Assembly: GCA_903844585.1 (NCBI GenBank)
Contig: CAIMUD010000066.1
Location: 1-17,418 of the forward strand
Source: an uncultured Actinomycetes bacterium
Lineage (GTDB): Bacteria; Actinomycetota; Actinomycetes; Nanopelagicales; Nanopelagicaceae
Length of the DNA stretch: 17,418 bases
Reading direction: 5' to 3'
The notes beneath the pieces were generated by a model. That model was not told the DNA's origin and searched no databases. It was given only the letters and a program-made list of their open reading frames with translations. Below, piece by piece: positions 8,039 through 14,384 of this stretch; position 1 is the first letter of the stretch; every line of letters starts with the position of its first letter. The position numbers and the translations under genes were made by a program.

Positions 8039-8045
8039 TGTCTAT

Positions 8046-8116
8046 GGTGGAATGGCCGAGAGGCGAGGCAAGGGACTGCAAATCCCTCTACACGGGTTCA
8101 AATCCCGTTTCCACCT
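8046..8116 (+). tRNA. tRNA-Cys (anticodon GCA)
   Basis: 71-base cloverleaf. Acceptor arms GGTGGAA (8046-8052) and TTCCACC (8109-8115) pair fully. The anticodon stem AGGGA/TCCCT encloses loop CTGCAAA with GCA at 8078-8080. The discriminator is T, the identity base for tRNA-Cys. No CCA is encoded. Confidence 0.97.
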
Positions 8117-8136
8117 CAATTAATAAACTAATAACA

Positions 8137-8154
8137 ATGTGGGAGATGTTATGA
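8137..8154 (+). CDS. Possible five-codon upstream ORF before the cupin gene
   Basis: ATG TGG GAG ATG TTA TGA encodes MWEML. Its stop overlaps the cupin ATG as ATGA, and TAAACT at 8124-8129 stands 7 bases before its ATG, the leaderless arrangement seen at other genes here. The same bases contain GGGAG, a Shine-Dalgarno sequence for the cupin start. It may be a chance overlap. Confidence 0.25.
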   Translation: MWEML

Positions 8155-8495
8155 CACAAGATGAATCACAGCGCCCTTGGGGACGTTATGAAATCTTGCA
8201 AGAAAGCGACTCTTACAAAGTTAAAACTATCTGGGTTGATCCGGGAAAAAGATTTTCATTGCAGCGCCACGAAAAGCGTGCCGAACATTGGCTAATCGTT
8301 CAAGGTAGGGCGCTTATGACTCTCAATGACGATGAGTTTGAGATGGGTCCTGGGGATTCAATCGACATCGAAATAGGCGATGCACACAGACTTGCAAATA
8401 TCGGAGATGAAGATGTTATTTTCGTCGAAGTGCAGACAGGAACCTATTTCGGCGAAGATGATATCGAGAGAATTCAGGATGATTTCGGGCGCTAA
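8151..8495 (+). CDS. Stand-alone cupin of the mannose-6-phosphate isomerase type II family
   Basis: 114 residues, equivalent to the C-terminal cupin domain of bifunctional mannose-1-phosphate guanylyltransferase / mannose-6-phosphate isomerase (ManC-type) proteins. Family marks in order are RPWGRYEIL (8-16), the metal-binding stretch LQRHEKRAEHWLIVQGRA (37-54), a DAHRLAN segment (82-88), and the terminal GEDDIERIQDDFGR. The guanylyltransferase domain is absent. If active it would interconvert fructose-6-phosphate and mannose-6-phosphate, upstream of the GDP-mannose used by PimA; that link is inference. ATG 8151 is chosen because GGGAG lies 5 bases before it; an in-frame GTG at 8139 is less likely. 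Confidence 0.85.
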   Translation: MTQDESQRPWGRYEILQESDSYKVKTIWVDPGKRFSLQRHEKRAEHWLIVQGRALMTLNDDEFEMGPGDSIDIEIGDAHRLANIGDEDVIFVEVQTGTYFGEDDIERIQDDFGR

Positions 8496-8506
8496 TTGCC
8501 CTGCTA

Positions 8507-8512
8507 TATAGT
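8507..8512 (+). promoter_or_regulatory. Putative -10 element for tRNA-Val
   Basis: TATAGT in the 50-base gap between the cupin stop and tRNA-Val. It predicts transcription from near 8519. The -35 region (TTTCGG at 8484-8489, 17 bases upstream) is a poor match. Confidence 0.35.
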
Positions 8513-8545
8513 TGTACTAGTAAATATGTAAGACCGTAGTAACAA

Positions 8546-8617
8546 GGACGATTGGCTCAGCGGTAGAGCACCACATTGACATTGTGGGGGTCACTGGTTC
8601 GATCCCAGTATCGTCCA
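8546..8617 (+). tRNA. tRNA-Val (anticodon GAC)
   Basis: 72-base cloverleaf. Acceptor arms GGACGAT (8546-8552) and ATCGTCC (8610-8616) pair fully. The anticodon stem CCACA/TGTGG encloses loop TTGACAT with GAC at 8578-8580. The discriminator is A, as expected for tRNA-Val. No CCA is encoded. The 3' acceptor strand is duplicated 35 bases downstream. Confidence 0.97.
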
Positions 8618-8679
8618 CATAGCGAAGTGGCGTGGCGAGAAAGAATCGTCCACATAGCGAAGTGGCGTGGCGAGAGAGT
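8610..8679 (+). repeat. Tandem 35-base repeat containing the tRNA-Val 3' end
   Basis: Unit 1 is 8610-8644 and unit 2 is 8645-8679. The first 31 bases are identical, and 33 of 35 match overall. Each unit begins with ATCGTCCA, the acceptor 3' strand plus discriminator of tRNA-Val, and contains CCAC-ATAGCGAA-GTGG, a small potential hairpin. No integrase or other mobile-element gene is nearby, so a local tandem duplication is the simplest reading. Confidence 0.9.
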
Positions 8680-8699
8680 TTGAGTGCTGCCACTCGCCA
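8668..8699 (+). terminator. Inverted repeat after the tRNA-Val tail, possible terminator
   Basis: Outer arms TGGCGAG (8668-8674) and CTCGCCA (8693-8699). Inside them an alternative 5-bp hairpin GAGTG-CTGC-CACTC (8682-8695) competes with the outer pairing. ATCTTTCT follows but is not a strong U tract. The first repeat unit also carries TGGCGAG (8633-8639) and could pair with the same distal arm. Confidence 0.35.
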
Positions 8700-8727
8700 A
8701 TCTTTCTAATCGGAGCAAGCAGTCTTT

Positions 8728-8733
8728 TATTCT
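8728..8733 (+). promoter_or_regulatory. Putative -10 element for the leaderless nitronate monooxygenase-like gene
   Basis: TATTCT followed by CAACTC and the ATG at 8740. The nearest GGAG is 24 bases upstream, too far to act as a ribosome binding site. Inferred from spacing. Confidence 0.45.
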
Positions 8734-8739
8734 CAACTC

Positions 8740-10152
8740 ATGGCGGTCAAATTTCCACAAGTAATACAGGGTGGAATGGGCATTGCAGTGTCATCGTGGC
8801 AATTAGCTAAAGAAATTTCTCTCGCTGGTGAACTTGGGGTCATCTCAGGTACTGCAATTGATTCCGTTATTTCACGCAGACTTCAAGACGGAGATATTTC
8901 CGGTGACATACGTCGAGCTCTGTCTCACTTTCCAGATCAAAGTGTGGCCACCGAAATTCTGCATCGCTTCTTCATAGAAGGCGGCAGAACGAGTGGAGTT
9001 GCCTATATCGACGTCCAAAAGTTGAGTTTCAAGCCGAGTACCTTCTCGTCAAACCTTATGGTTGCAGCAACTTTTGTAGAAGTTTGGCTTGCAAAAGAAG
9101 GACATGACGGTCTCATAGGGATGAATATCCTAGAAAAAATTCAACTTGCTATTCCTGCGCAACTTTTTGGAGCAATGTTGGCTGGCGTGGACTACATATT
9201 GATCGGCGCAGGTATCCCTGCACAAATACCACATCTACTCAACGAGCTTGCATGGGGACGAGAGGTAAGAGCCAAAATTGATGTTGCAGATACGACCGAC
9301 AAATTCACACTTCTATTTAAACCTCAGTCAATAGATGCAATTACATACCCACTTAAGAGACCACTCTTTATTGCCATTGTTTCTTCGCATGCTCTCGTGA
9401 CTTATTTGAACAAGGATGCAGAAACCAAACCTGACGGGTATGTAATCGAATATCACGTTGCAGGAGGTCATAACGCTCCCCCTCGGGGAAAAAATTATAT
9501 TGACGAAAATGGTGAGGCAATTTATACAGATGTAGATGCACCAAATTTAGAAAAGATTCGAGCTAGTGGTTCACCTTTTTGGCTAGCAGGGGGTTTTGGT
9601 ACTCCAGAAAAACTTCATGAAGCTTTAGAACTTGGGGCAGCTGGAATACAGGTTGGTTCACTCTTCGCACTGGCTAATGAATCGGGATTCACGGAAAAAA
9701 TTCGGGCCCAACTCCTTAGTTCTTTAAAGAGCGGGAACGTTCAGGTAGCTACAGATGCATCTGCATCCCCTACAGGATTTCCATTTAAGGTCATAGACAT
9801 TGATAACTCTCTGTCAGAAACCGATCTTTTCGAATCTCGAACACGAATTTGTGACCTTGGTTATTTACGTTCTCCATTTAAACGTGAAAGGGGCGGTATT
9901 GGGTATAGATGCCCAGGTGAACCTTCGGCTAACTATGAATTTAAGAAAGGCGACAAACTGGGTGCTAATAAATCTAAATGTTTGTGCAACGCCCTCTTGG
10001 CAGATATTGGTTTAGGGCAAATCCGACCCGATGGTCGAGTTGAGTTGCCGCTCATCACAATCGGTTCTGATTTGGATGGGCCAATTAGATTGCTACAACA
10101 ATTTCCATCCGGGTGGAGTGCAAAACAAGCCCTTCTATTTATTAAGGAGTAA
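8740..10152 (+). CDS. Nitronate monooxygenase / PfaD-like flavin oxidoreductase, long form
   Basis: 470-residue TIM-barrel flavoprotein related to 2-nitropropane dioxygenase and PfaD-type enoyl reductases. Signs are FPQVIQGGMGIAVS (5-18) at the N-terminus, AGGHNAPPRG (241-250) with a candidate catalytic His244, and the phosphate-binding AGGFGTPEKL...GAAGIQVGSLFA (283-310). After the barrel a region of about 100 residues carries four cysteines (C371, C391, C414, C416 in KCLCNALL), suggesting a metal site. Short nitronate monooxygenases lack this region. The substrate is unknown. The start fits a leaderless mRNA. It is followed 29 bases later by a LysE-type exporter on the same strand and is probably co-transcribed with it. 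Confidence 0.82.
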   Translation: MAVKFPQVIQGGMGIAVSSWQLAKEISLAGELGVISGTAIDSVISRRLQDGDISGDIRRALSHFPDQSVATEILHRFFIEGGRTSGVAYIDVQKLSFKPSTFSSNLMVAATFVEVWLAKEGHDGLIGMNILEKIQLAIPAQLFGAMLAGVDYILIGAGIPAQIPHLLNELAWGREVRAKIDVADTTDKFTLLFKPQSIDAITYPLKRPLFIAIVSSHALVTYLNKDAETKPDGYVIEYHVAGGHNAPPRGKNYIDENGEAIYTDVDAPNLEKIRASGSPFWLAGGFGTPEKLHEALELGAAGIQVGSLFALANESGFTEKIRAQLLSSLKSGNVQVATDASASPTGFPFKVIDIDNSLSETDLFESRTRICDLGYLRSPFKRERGGIGYRCPGEPSANYEFKKGDKLGANKSKCLCNALLADIGLGQIRPDGRVELPLITIGSDLDGPIRLLQQFPSGWSAKQALLFIKE

Positions 10153-10181
10153 AGTCCGCAGAAATGTTTTAGGGGGACCAA

Positions 10182-10793
10182 GTGCTGGCATTCGCAATTA
10201 TCGCTGCCTTATTAACAGCGCTTCCAGGTCTAGATACCGTGCAGGTTTTGCGCGCAGCGACAGTTGCAGGTCCAAAAACTGCTTATCAAACAATTCTTGG
10301 AATTATTGCTGGCGTTTACATTCTTGGAATTTGCGCGGCAACAGGTGTGAGTGCGCTAATTCTCGCCTCAGGTTTCGCCTATCACGCACTTAAAATTGTA
10401 GGTGGAGTTTATTTACTTTATTTAGGTATGCAAATGGTTCTGACGGCAAAAAAAGTCAATGCAGCCGTAGTGGTAAACGTTGATTTTAGAGTTGCCGGAT
10501 TCTGGAAAACATTTGTACGCGCGCTGACAATTACAGTTACAAATCCAAAAGGTTTAGCTTTTTATATTGCGGTCATGCCTCAATTTATTCCGGAAAGTTC
10601 TAACCCCTTCCTTGGGGCCCTTGTACTGACATCGATTCATAACGCTGAGGTTCTTATCTGGTTCTCTTTGGTCATTTGGAGTACATCCTTGGCAAAGAAC
10701 TACCTAAATAAACCTTCAGCAAAGATAGCGATGGAACGAATTTCGGGCGTTGCGATGATTGGTTTCGGTATTAGCTTTCTATTAAATCGATAG
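10182..10793 (+). CDS. LysE/RhtB-family amino-acid exporter
   Basis: 203-residue polytopic membrane protein with about six hydrophobic segments. Family marks are the N-terminal LPGLDTVQVLRAATVAGPK (14-32, the position of the usual PGP motif) and NPKGLAFYIAVMPQF at about 121-135. Such proteins export amino acids or related small solutes; the substrate cannot be told. The GTG start is supported by AGGGGG five bases upstream, and the frame is closed just before it. Being downstream of the flavoprotein suggests a shared detoxification or metabolite-efflux role, which is inference only. Confidence 0.85.
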   Translation: MLAFAIIAALLTALPGLDTVQVLRAATVAGPKTAYQTILGIIAGVYILGICAATGVSALILASGFAYHALKIVGGVYLLYLGMQMVLTAKKVNAAVVVNVDFRVAGFWKTFVRALTITVTNPKGLAFYIAVMPQFIPESSNPFLGALVLTSIHNAEVLIWFSLVIWSTSLAKNYLNKPSAKIAMERISGVAMIGFGISFLLNR

Positions 10794-10799
10794 CTTTGC

Positions 10800-10805
10800 T
10801 AGGCT
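10800..10805 (+). promoter_or_regulatory. Putative -10 element for the leaderless aldolase-like gene
   Basis: TAGGCT followed by GGCGCT and the ATG at 10812. The hexamer is identical to those before thrS and the EF-G-like gene. No Shine-Dalgarno sequence is present. Confidence 0.45.
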
Positions 10806-10811
10806 GGCGCT

Positions 10812-11825
10812 ATGACTAATCCGAAGCGTCCAATTAAAGAACTTGATCGCAAGCTCGCAAGAATTCATTCTGGTAAGTACAAGCCAACAGATTTTATTCT
10901 TGCAGATGCAAAAGATGCTGACATGGCATTCGGATTGCAGGCACCTGCCACGTATTCTGGTACAGGTTTTGGTTCTTCAGGCCCCGGCATTTATCGCACT
11001 CGCCAGGAGTTCATTGGACAAATGCAAACTCTCATCGAGCAAGGTCAGCTCGATATTATGTTGACCTCGGTCTCTAACGCCGAGGCACTTGCAAAGAAGC
11101 CAGGCAACTTTAAGAAGGTAACTCTTGGTATTCGTGGAAATGATGCAAGCGATATCTGGAGCCAACGTGGCACTCGATATCCAGCATCGAAGTCTCTTCC
11201 TTTTAGTTCGGTAAATTTGAAGAAAGTACGTAAGTTTTGCGATTTAGCTCTTTACTCTCTCACATTCAATAATGATGTTGAACATGATTTGCGCACGCTT
11301 GAGGATTACAAGAGATTTCGTATTGAAGCAGCAGAGCTTGGTATTCGCCATTTCATGGAAGTTTTCAATCCAAATGCACCGGTAAATCTTCGCGAAGCCC
11401 ACTATGGAAGCTTCGTTAACGATCACATTATTCGTACCCTTGCTGGAGTAACAAATGAAGAGCGTCCGCTCTTTTTGAAAATTGCCTACAACGGTTACAG
11501 CAGCCTGCGCGAACTCGCTGAACATGACTCAACGCTCACCGTTGGAATCTTGGGCGGTTCTTCTGGAACAACTCGTGACACATTCGAACTTCTTCATCGT
11601 GCAGAGCAAGCTGGTTCGCGCGTTGCTCTCTTTGGACGAAAAATTCAACGCTCTGAATCACAAACAGATATTGTGCGCCTTTTCCGCCCAGTAATTGAAG
11701 GCAAACTAACACCCGCGCAAGCAGTCGAGGATTACCACGCGGCGCTAGCGAAGAAGAAGATTCCTTCAATCCGCTCACTCACCGCCGATTTGAAAATTAC
11801 AGACAAAATTCTTCTTGGTGAATAA
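10812..11825 (+). CDS. Class I aldolase-like TIM-barrel protein of unknown substrate
   Basis: 337 residues; I do not recognise a named family member. The C-terminal half resembles DhnA/LacD/DeoC-type Schiff-base aldolases: LFLKIAYNGYSSL (220-232) carries a candidate catalytic lysine K223 at the strand-6 position, TVGILGGSSGT (243-253) resembles the strand-7 phosphate loop, and VALFGRKIQ (271-279) resembles the strand-8 GRN/GRK segment. The first 140 residues are less recognisable. The stop overlaps the start of a PfkB sugar kinase (TAATG), so the pair is co-translated, like the kinase-aldolase pairs of tagatose or inositol breakdown. Predicted role: cleavage of a sugar phosphate made by the kinase. 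Fold confidence is moderate and substrate unknown. Confidence 0.65.
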   Translation: MTNPKRPIKELDRKLARIHSGKYKPTDFILADAKDADMAFGLQAPATYSGTGFGSSGPGIYRTRQEFIGQMQTLIEQGQLDIMLTSVSNAEALAKKPGNFKKVTLGIRGNDASDIWSQRGTRYPASKSLPFSSVNLKKVRKFCDLALYSLTFNNDVEHDLRTLEDYKRFRIEAAELGIRHFMEVFNPNAPVNLREAHYGSFVNDHIIRTLAGVTNEERPLFLKIAYNGYSSLRELAEHDSTLTVGILGGSSGTTRDTFELLHRAEQAGSRVALFGRKIQRSESQTDIVRLFRPVIEGKLTPAQAVEDYHAALAKKKIPSIRSLTADLKITDKILLGE

Positions 11826-12847
11826 TGAATAAGGGAATTCTCTGCGTGGGGACGATTACCGTTGACTACGCCAAGAAAATTGATCGACTTCCGGTTCTCG
11901 AAGAACTGGTGATCATCGATGAAGTGACCTTCAGTAACGGTGGTCCAGGCCTGAATATTGCTTTTGATCTCCGCCAACTTGATTCATCTCTTGAAGTTGA
12001 AGCTATTGGTTGTATAGGCAATGACTCTAACGGCCAGTACATAATGGATCGAACATCAGCAATCGGTATAAAGAACACAAGAATGCAAAGAAGCCCTGAA
12101 AGTCTTACTTGTTTCACCGATGCAATGACGCTCAATTCAAATGGTCGACGTACCTTCTTCCACCATCCAGGATCAAATAATGATCTCGACCTAGATGCAA
12201 TTGATTTGGCAGTAATTAAGCCTCGTATTTTGCATGTAGGAGCACCCGGAATCCATCGTAAAGCTGATGCTCATGCGCCTGGGCAAGCTAACCAGTGGGT
12301 GAAGATTTTGAAACGTGCGCGCGAACTCGGCATCGAAACTAATCTTGAGATGGTTCATCTCGATGCGGAAATTGAAAAAGAATTAGTACTCCCCTGCTTG
12401 CCCTATTTGTCATCGATTATCGTTAACGAATCAGAGGCAGGTTCACTCGTTGATATGCCAGCTAAGGTCGATGGCGCCGATGCGAAAGTTGATTGGCAAC
12501 TTCTTGAAAACATTGTCAAAGAGCTCATTAGTCGTGGTGTTTCAAAGTTGGCCGTTATCCATAGCCCTGCTGGCGCTGTTGCCGCAGATGGAACAGGTAA
12601 GACTTGGCGTCAAGGATCGGTAAAAGTTCCAACAAAGGCGATCAAAGGAACAACTGGCGCAGGAGATGCTTTCGCATCAGGAGTTGTTTATGGTTTACAC
12701 GAAGGCTGGCAAATTCAGGATTGTTTGAAGTTGGGAGTTGCTACAGCTGCACAGAATATTCAATCTTTTGCCACTGCACAGGATGTAAAACCATTTAAAG
12801 AAACTCTCACCGATGCGGATGCCTACGGTTATCGAAGCGTTACTTAG
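11825..12847 (+). CDS. PfkB-family carbohydrate kinase
   Basis: 340-residue ribokinase-fold sugar kinase. Both PfkB signatures are visible: the N-terminal SNGGPGLNIAFDL (37-49), which binds the sugar, and GTTGAGDAFASGVVYGL (275-291) with catalytic base D281. A NESE motif (201-204) is where NXXE coordinates magnesium. The substrate could be a free sugar or a sugar monophosphate such as tagatose-6-phosphate or a keto-deoxy sugar. Start and stop are well fixed: TAATG overlap with the aldolase-like gene upstream and an 8-base tail-to-tail overlap with trpD. No transporter or regulator accompanies the pair. Confidence 0.88.
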   Translation: MNKGILCVGTITVDYAKKIDRLPVLEELVIIDEVTFSNGGPGLNIAFDLRQLDSSLEVEAIGCIGNDSNGQYIMDRTSAIGIKNTRMQRSPESLTCFTDAMTLNSNGRRTFFHHPGSNNDLDLDAIDLAVIKPRILHVGAPGIHRKADAHAPGQANQWVKILKRARELGIETNLEMVHLDAEIEKELVLPCLPYLSSIIVNESEAGSLVDMPAKVDGADAKVDWQLLENIVKELISRGVSKLAVIHSPAGAVAADGTGKTWRQGSVKVPTKAIKGTTGAGDAFASGVVYGLHEGWQIQDCLKLGVATAAQNIQSFATAQDVKPFKETLTDADAYGYRSVT

Positions 12848-13883
12848 TACCTGCTGCAATCTTCTGGGTAAGGGCAACCCATTTCGATAAAAGCTCGGAA
12901 CTGGCGCCTGAATCAACTGCCTTTGTAGCCTTTAATAAAGCCTTTTCAATTCTCTGATGCAAAGTGAGCGCGTCTTCCTTGTCATAGGCGGCAATCGCTG
13001 CTGCTGCATTTAGGAGAACGGCATCACGAGGAGCGCCTTTCTCACCACCAAAAACTGCCAAGGTAATAGCTGCATTTTCGGACGCCTCGCCACCGACGAG
13101 TGCGGATACCGGAGCGTTATCTAAACCAAAATCTTTAGCATCAATTCGATCACTTGAAATTTCACCATTGCCGATAGTCAGTACTGATGTGCTGGTCGCA
13201 AGTGTTATCTCATCAAGTCCGTCGTCACCTCGAAAGATAAATCCATCAACACCGCTGTCACTTAATACCTGAGCCATCACCAAGTGCATTCGTTCATTGG
13301 CTACACCGATTGCCGCAGCTTTAGGTTTTGCTGGATTTGCAAGAGGTCCCAAAATATTGAAAACCGTTGGGACTCCCAACTCTTTACGTGCAGCGGCGGC
13401 AAATCGCATCGCTGGATGAAAAGTTGGTGCGAAGCAAAAACCTATTCCCAGTTCAGAAAAAGTGCGTTCAACTCCGGGACCATCCAAGGTGATAGCCACA
13501 CCCAAAGCCTCAAGTAGATCTCCTGCGCCGGATTTAGAACTTGCAGCGCGGTTTCCATGCTTAATCACCTTAGAGCCAGCAGCAGCAGCGATGATTGCAG
13601 CTGTCGTTGAAATATTTATTGTGTGGGTTCCATCTCCGCCAGTTCCAACGGTGTCGACTGCCCGTTCCTTGATGCTAATCGGTGCGCTGTGGCGATACAT
13701 CTCTGCGACAAAAGCACCCACCTCTTCAGCGGTTTCACCTTTTGCCTTCAGCGCTAAAAGAAATTCCTTAATGCTTGCGCTGTCGGCTTTGCCATCGAGG
13801 ATTGTGGCCATAACGCCTTGAATTTCAAATGGCTCGAGATCTAAACCAGAGCTGAGGCGTTCTATATATGAGCCCCAGGTCAT
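12840..13883 (-). CDS. trpD: Anthranilate phosphoribosyltransferase
   Basis: 347-residue enzyme joining anthranilate to PRPP in tryptophan synthesis. The PRPP-binding GTGGD (80-84), KHGNRAASSKSGAGDLLEALG region (108-128), NILGPLANP (176-184) and metal-binding DGLDE (221-225) are all present, and the length is normal. The rest of the trp operon is absent from the window, as in Mycobacterium where trpD lies alone beside ctaE. It follows the receiver-like gene by 18 bases without its own obvious promoter or Shine-Dalgarno sequence, so it is probably the second gene of that transcript. No leader peptide or attenuator fits in the gap. Confidence 0.96.
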   Translation of the reverse strand: MTWGSYIERLSSGLDLEPFEIQGVMATILDGKADSASIKEFLLALKAKGETAEEVGAFVAEMYRHSAPISIKERAVDTVGTGGDGTHTINISTTAAIIAAAAGSKVIKHGNRAASSKSGAGDLLEALGVAITLDGPGVERTFSELGIGFCFAPTFHPAMRFAAAARKELGVPTVFNILGPLANPAKPKAAAIGVANERMHLVMAQVLSDSGVDGFIFRGDDGLDEITLATSTSVLTIGNGEISSDRIDAKDFGLDNAPVSALVGGEASENAAITLAVFGGEKGAPRDAVLLNAAAAIAAYDKEDALTLHQRIEKALLKATKAVDSGASSELLSKWVALTQKIAAGTK

Positions 13884-13901
13884 CGTAAAACCGTCAGTAA
13901 G

Positions 13902-14327
13902 CTAAACGTTTGCAACAGCTGAAGAACGCAACAAATCAGCAACTGTGTTTGCAAGAGTAAATGGATCGACCGGATGGCTAACACTTGCTTCAGCGCGCGA
14001 CCATGCTGCAAGCCAAGCATCTTGTGGTCGACCAGTAATAAGAAGAATTGGTGGGCAGTTGAAAACTTCATCTTTTAGCTGTCGAGCAATTCCCATCCCA
14101 CCTTCGGGAACGGCCTCTCCATCTAAAATAAAAATATCTGCCTTAAAAATACCGTCAACGTTTTTGCGATCTACATATTGACGAAGGGCTGGACCCGTCG
14201 CAAACTCATGCACCACATGTTCAGGCAAATCCCCAGCGACTTTCTTACCGAGCGCGTTAACAATTGCCAAGCGAACCGAAGAATCATCGGAATAAACGAC
14301 GATTGAAAGCTTTCTGACCTGGTCCAT
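13902..14327 (-). CDS. Receiver-domain-like protein with altered signalling lysine
   Basis: 141 residues with the layout of a CheY-type receiver: an acidic pair D14-D15 after strand 1, a candidate phosphoacceptor D69 in ADIFILDGEAVPEGG, and T98 at the end of strand 4 (ILLITGR). The invariant lysine before the strand-5 loop proline is replaced by histidine (SHPVDPF, H118). No output domain and no histidine kinase are visible. It could be a phosphorylation-deficient or differently tuned receiver. The ATG at 14327 is chosen because TAGACT lies 7 bases before it; an in-frame TTG at 14345 is weaker. It is upstream of trpD and divergent from the respiratory operon. Confidence 0.72.
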   Translation of the reverse strand: MDQVRKLSIVVYSDDSSVRLAIVNALGKKVAGDLPEHVVHEFATGPALRQYVDRKNVDGIFKADIFILDGEAVPEGGMGIARQLKDEVFNCPPILLITGRPQDAWLAAWSRAEASVSHPVDPFTLANTVADLLRSSAVANV

Positions 14328-14334
14328 GGTGAGA

Positions 14335-14340
14335 AGTCTA
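14335..14340 (-). promoter_or_regulatory. Putative -10 element for the leaderless receiver-like gene
   Basis: TAGACT on the minus strand followed by TCTCACC and the ATG at 14327. No Shine-Dalgarno sequence. Inferred from spacing. Confidence 0.45.
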
Positions 14341-14384
14341 ATCAAGAACTACTCATTTTTTACACGCAAATTTGCTCCTTAAGA

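Noticed and set aside
8610..8679. CRISPR-like direct repeats
   Set aside because: Only two adjacent units without spacers, one of them part of a tRNA; no cas genes.
8557..8760. Minus-strand open frame of 67 codons across tRNA-Val and the repeats
   Set aside because: It runs antisense through a complete tRNA gene and the duplicated tail; the length comes from the repeat and not from coding signal.
8610..10793. Integrated element at tRNA-Val with attL/attR
   Set aside because: Both tail copies are on the same side and 35 bases apart, and there is no integrase or phage gene. Kept only as a possibility in the duplication finding.
13462..13821. Plus-strand open frame of 119 codons opposite trpD
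   Set aside because: Antisense to conserved trpD motifs; low-complexity Ala/Ser/Pro composition typical of shadow frames.
13884..13901. Tryptophan attenuator before trpD
   Set aside because: The gap is 18 bases with no Trp-codon leader peptide or hairpin pair.
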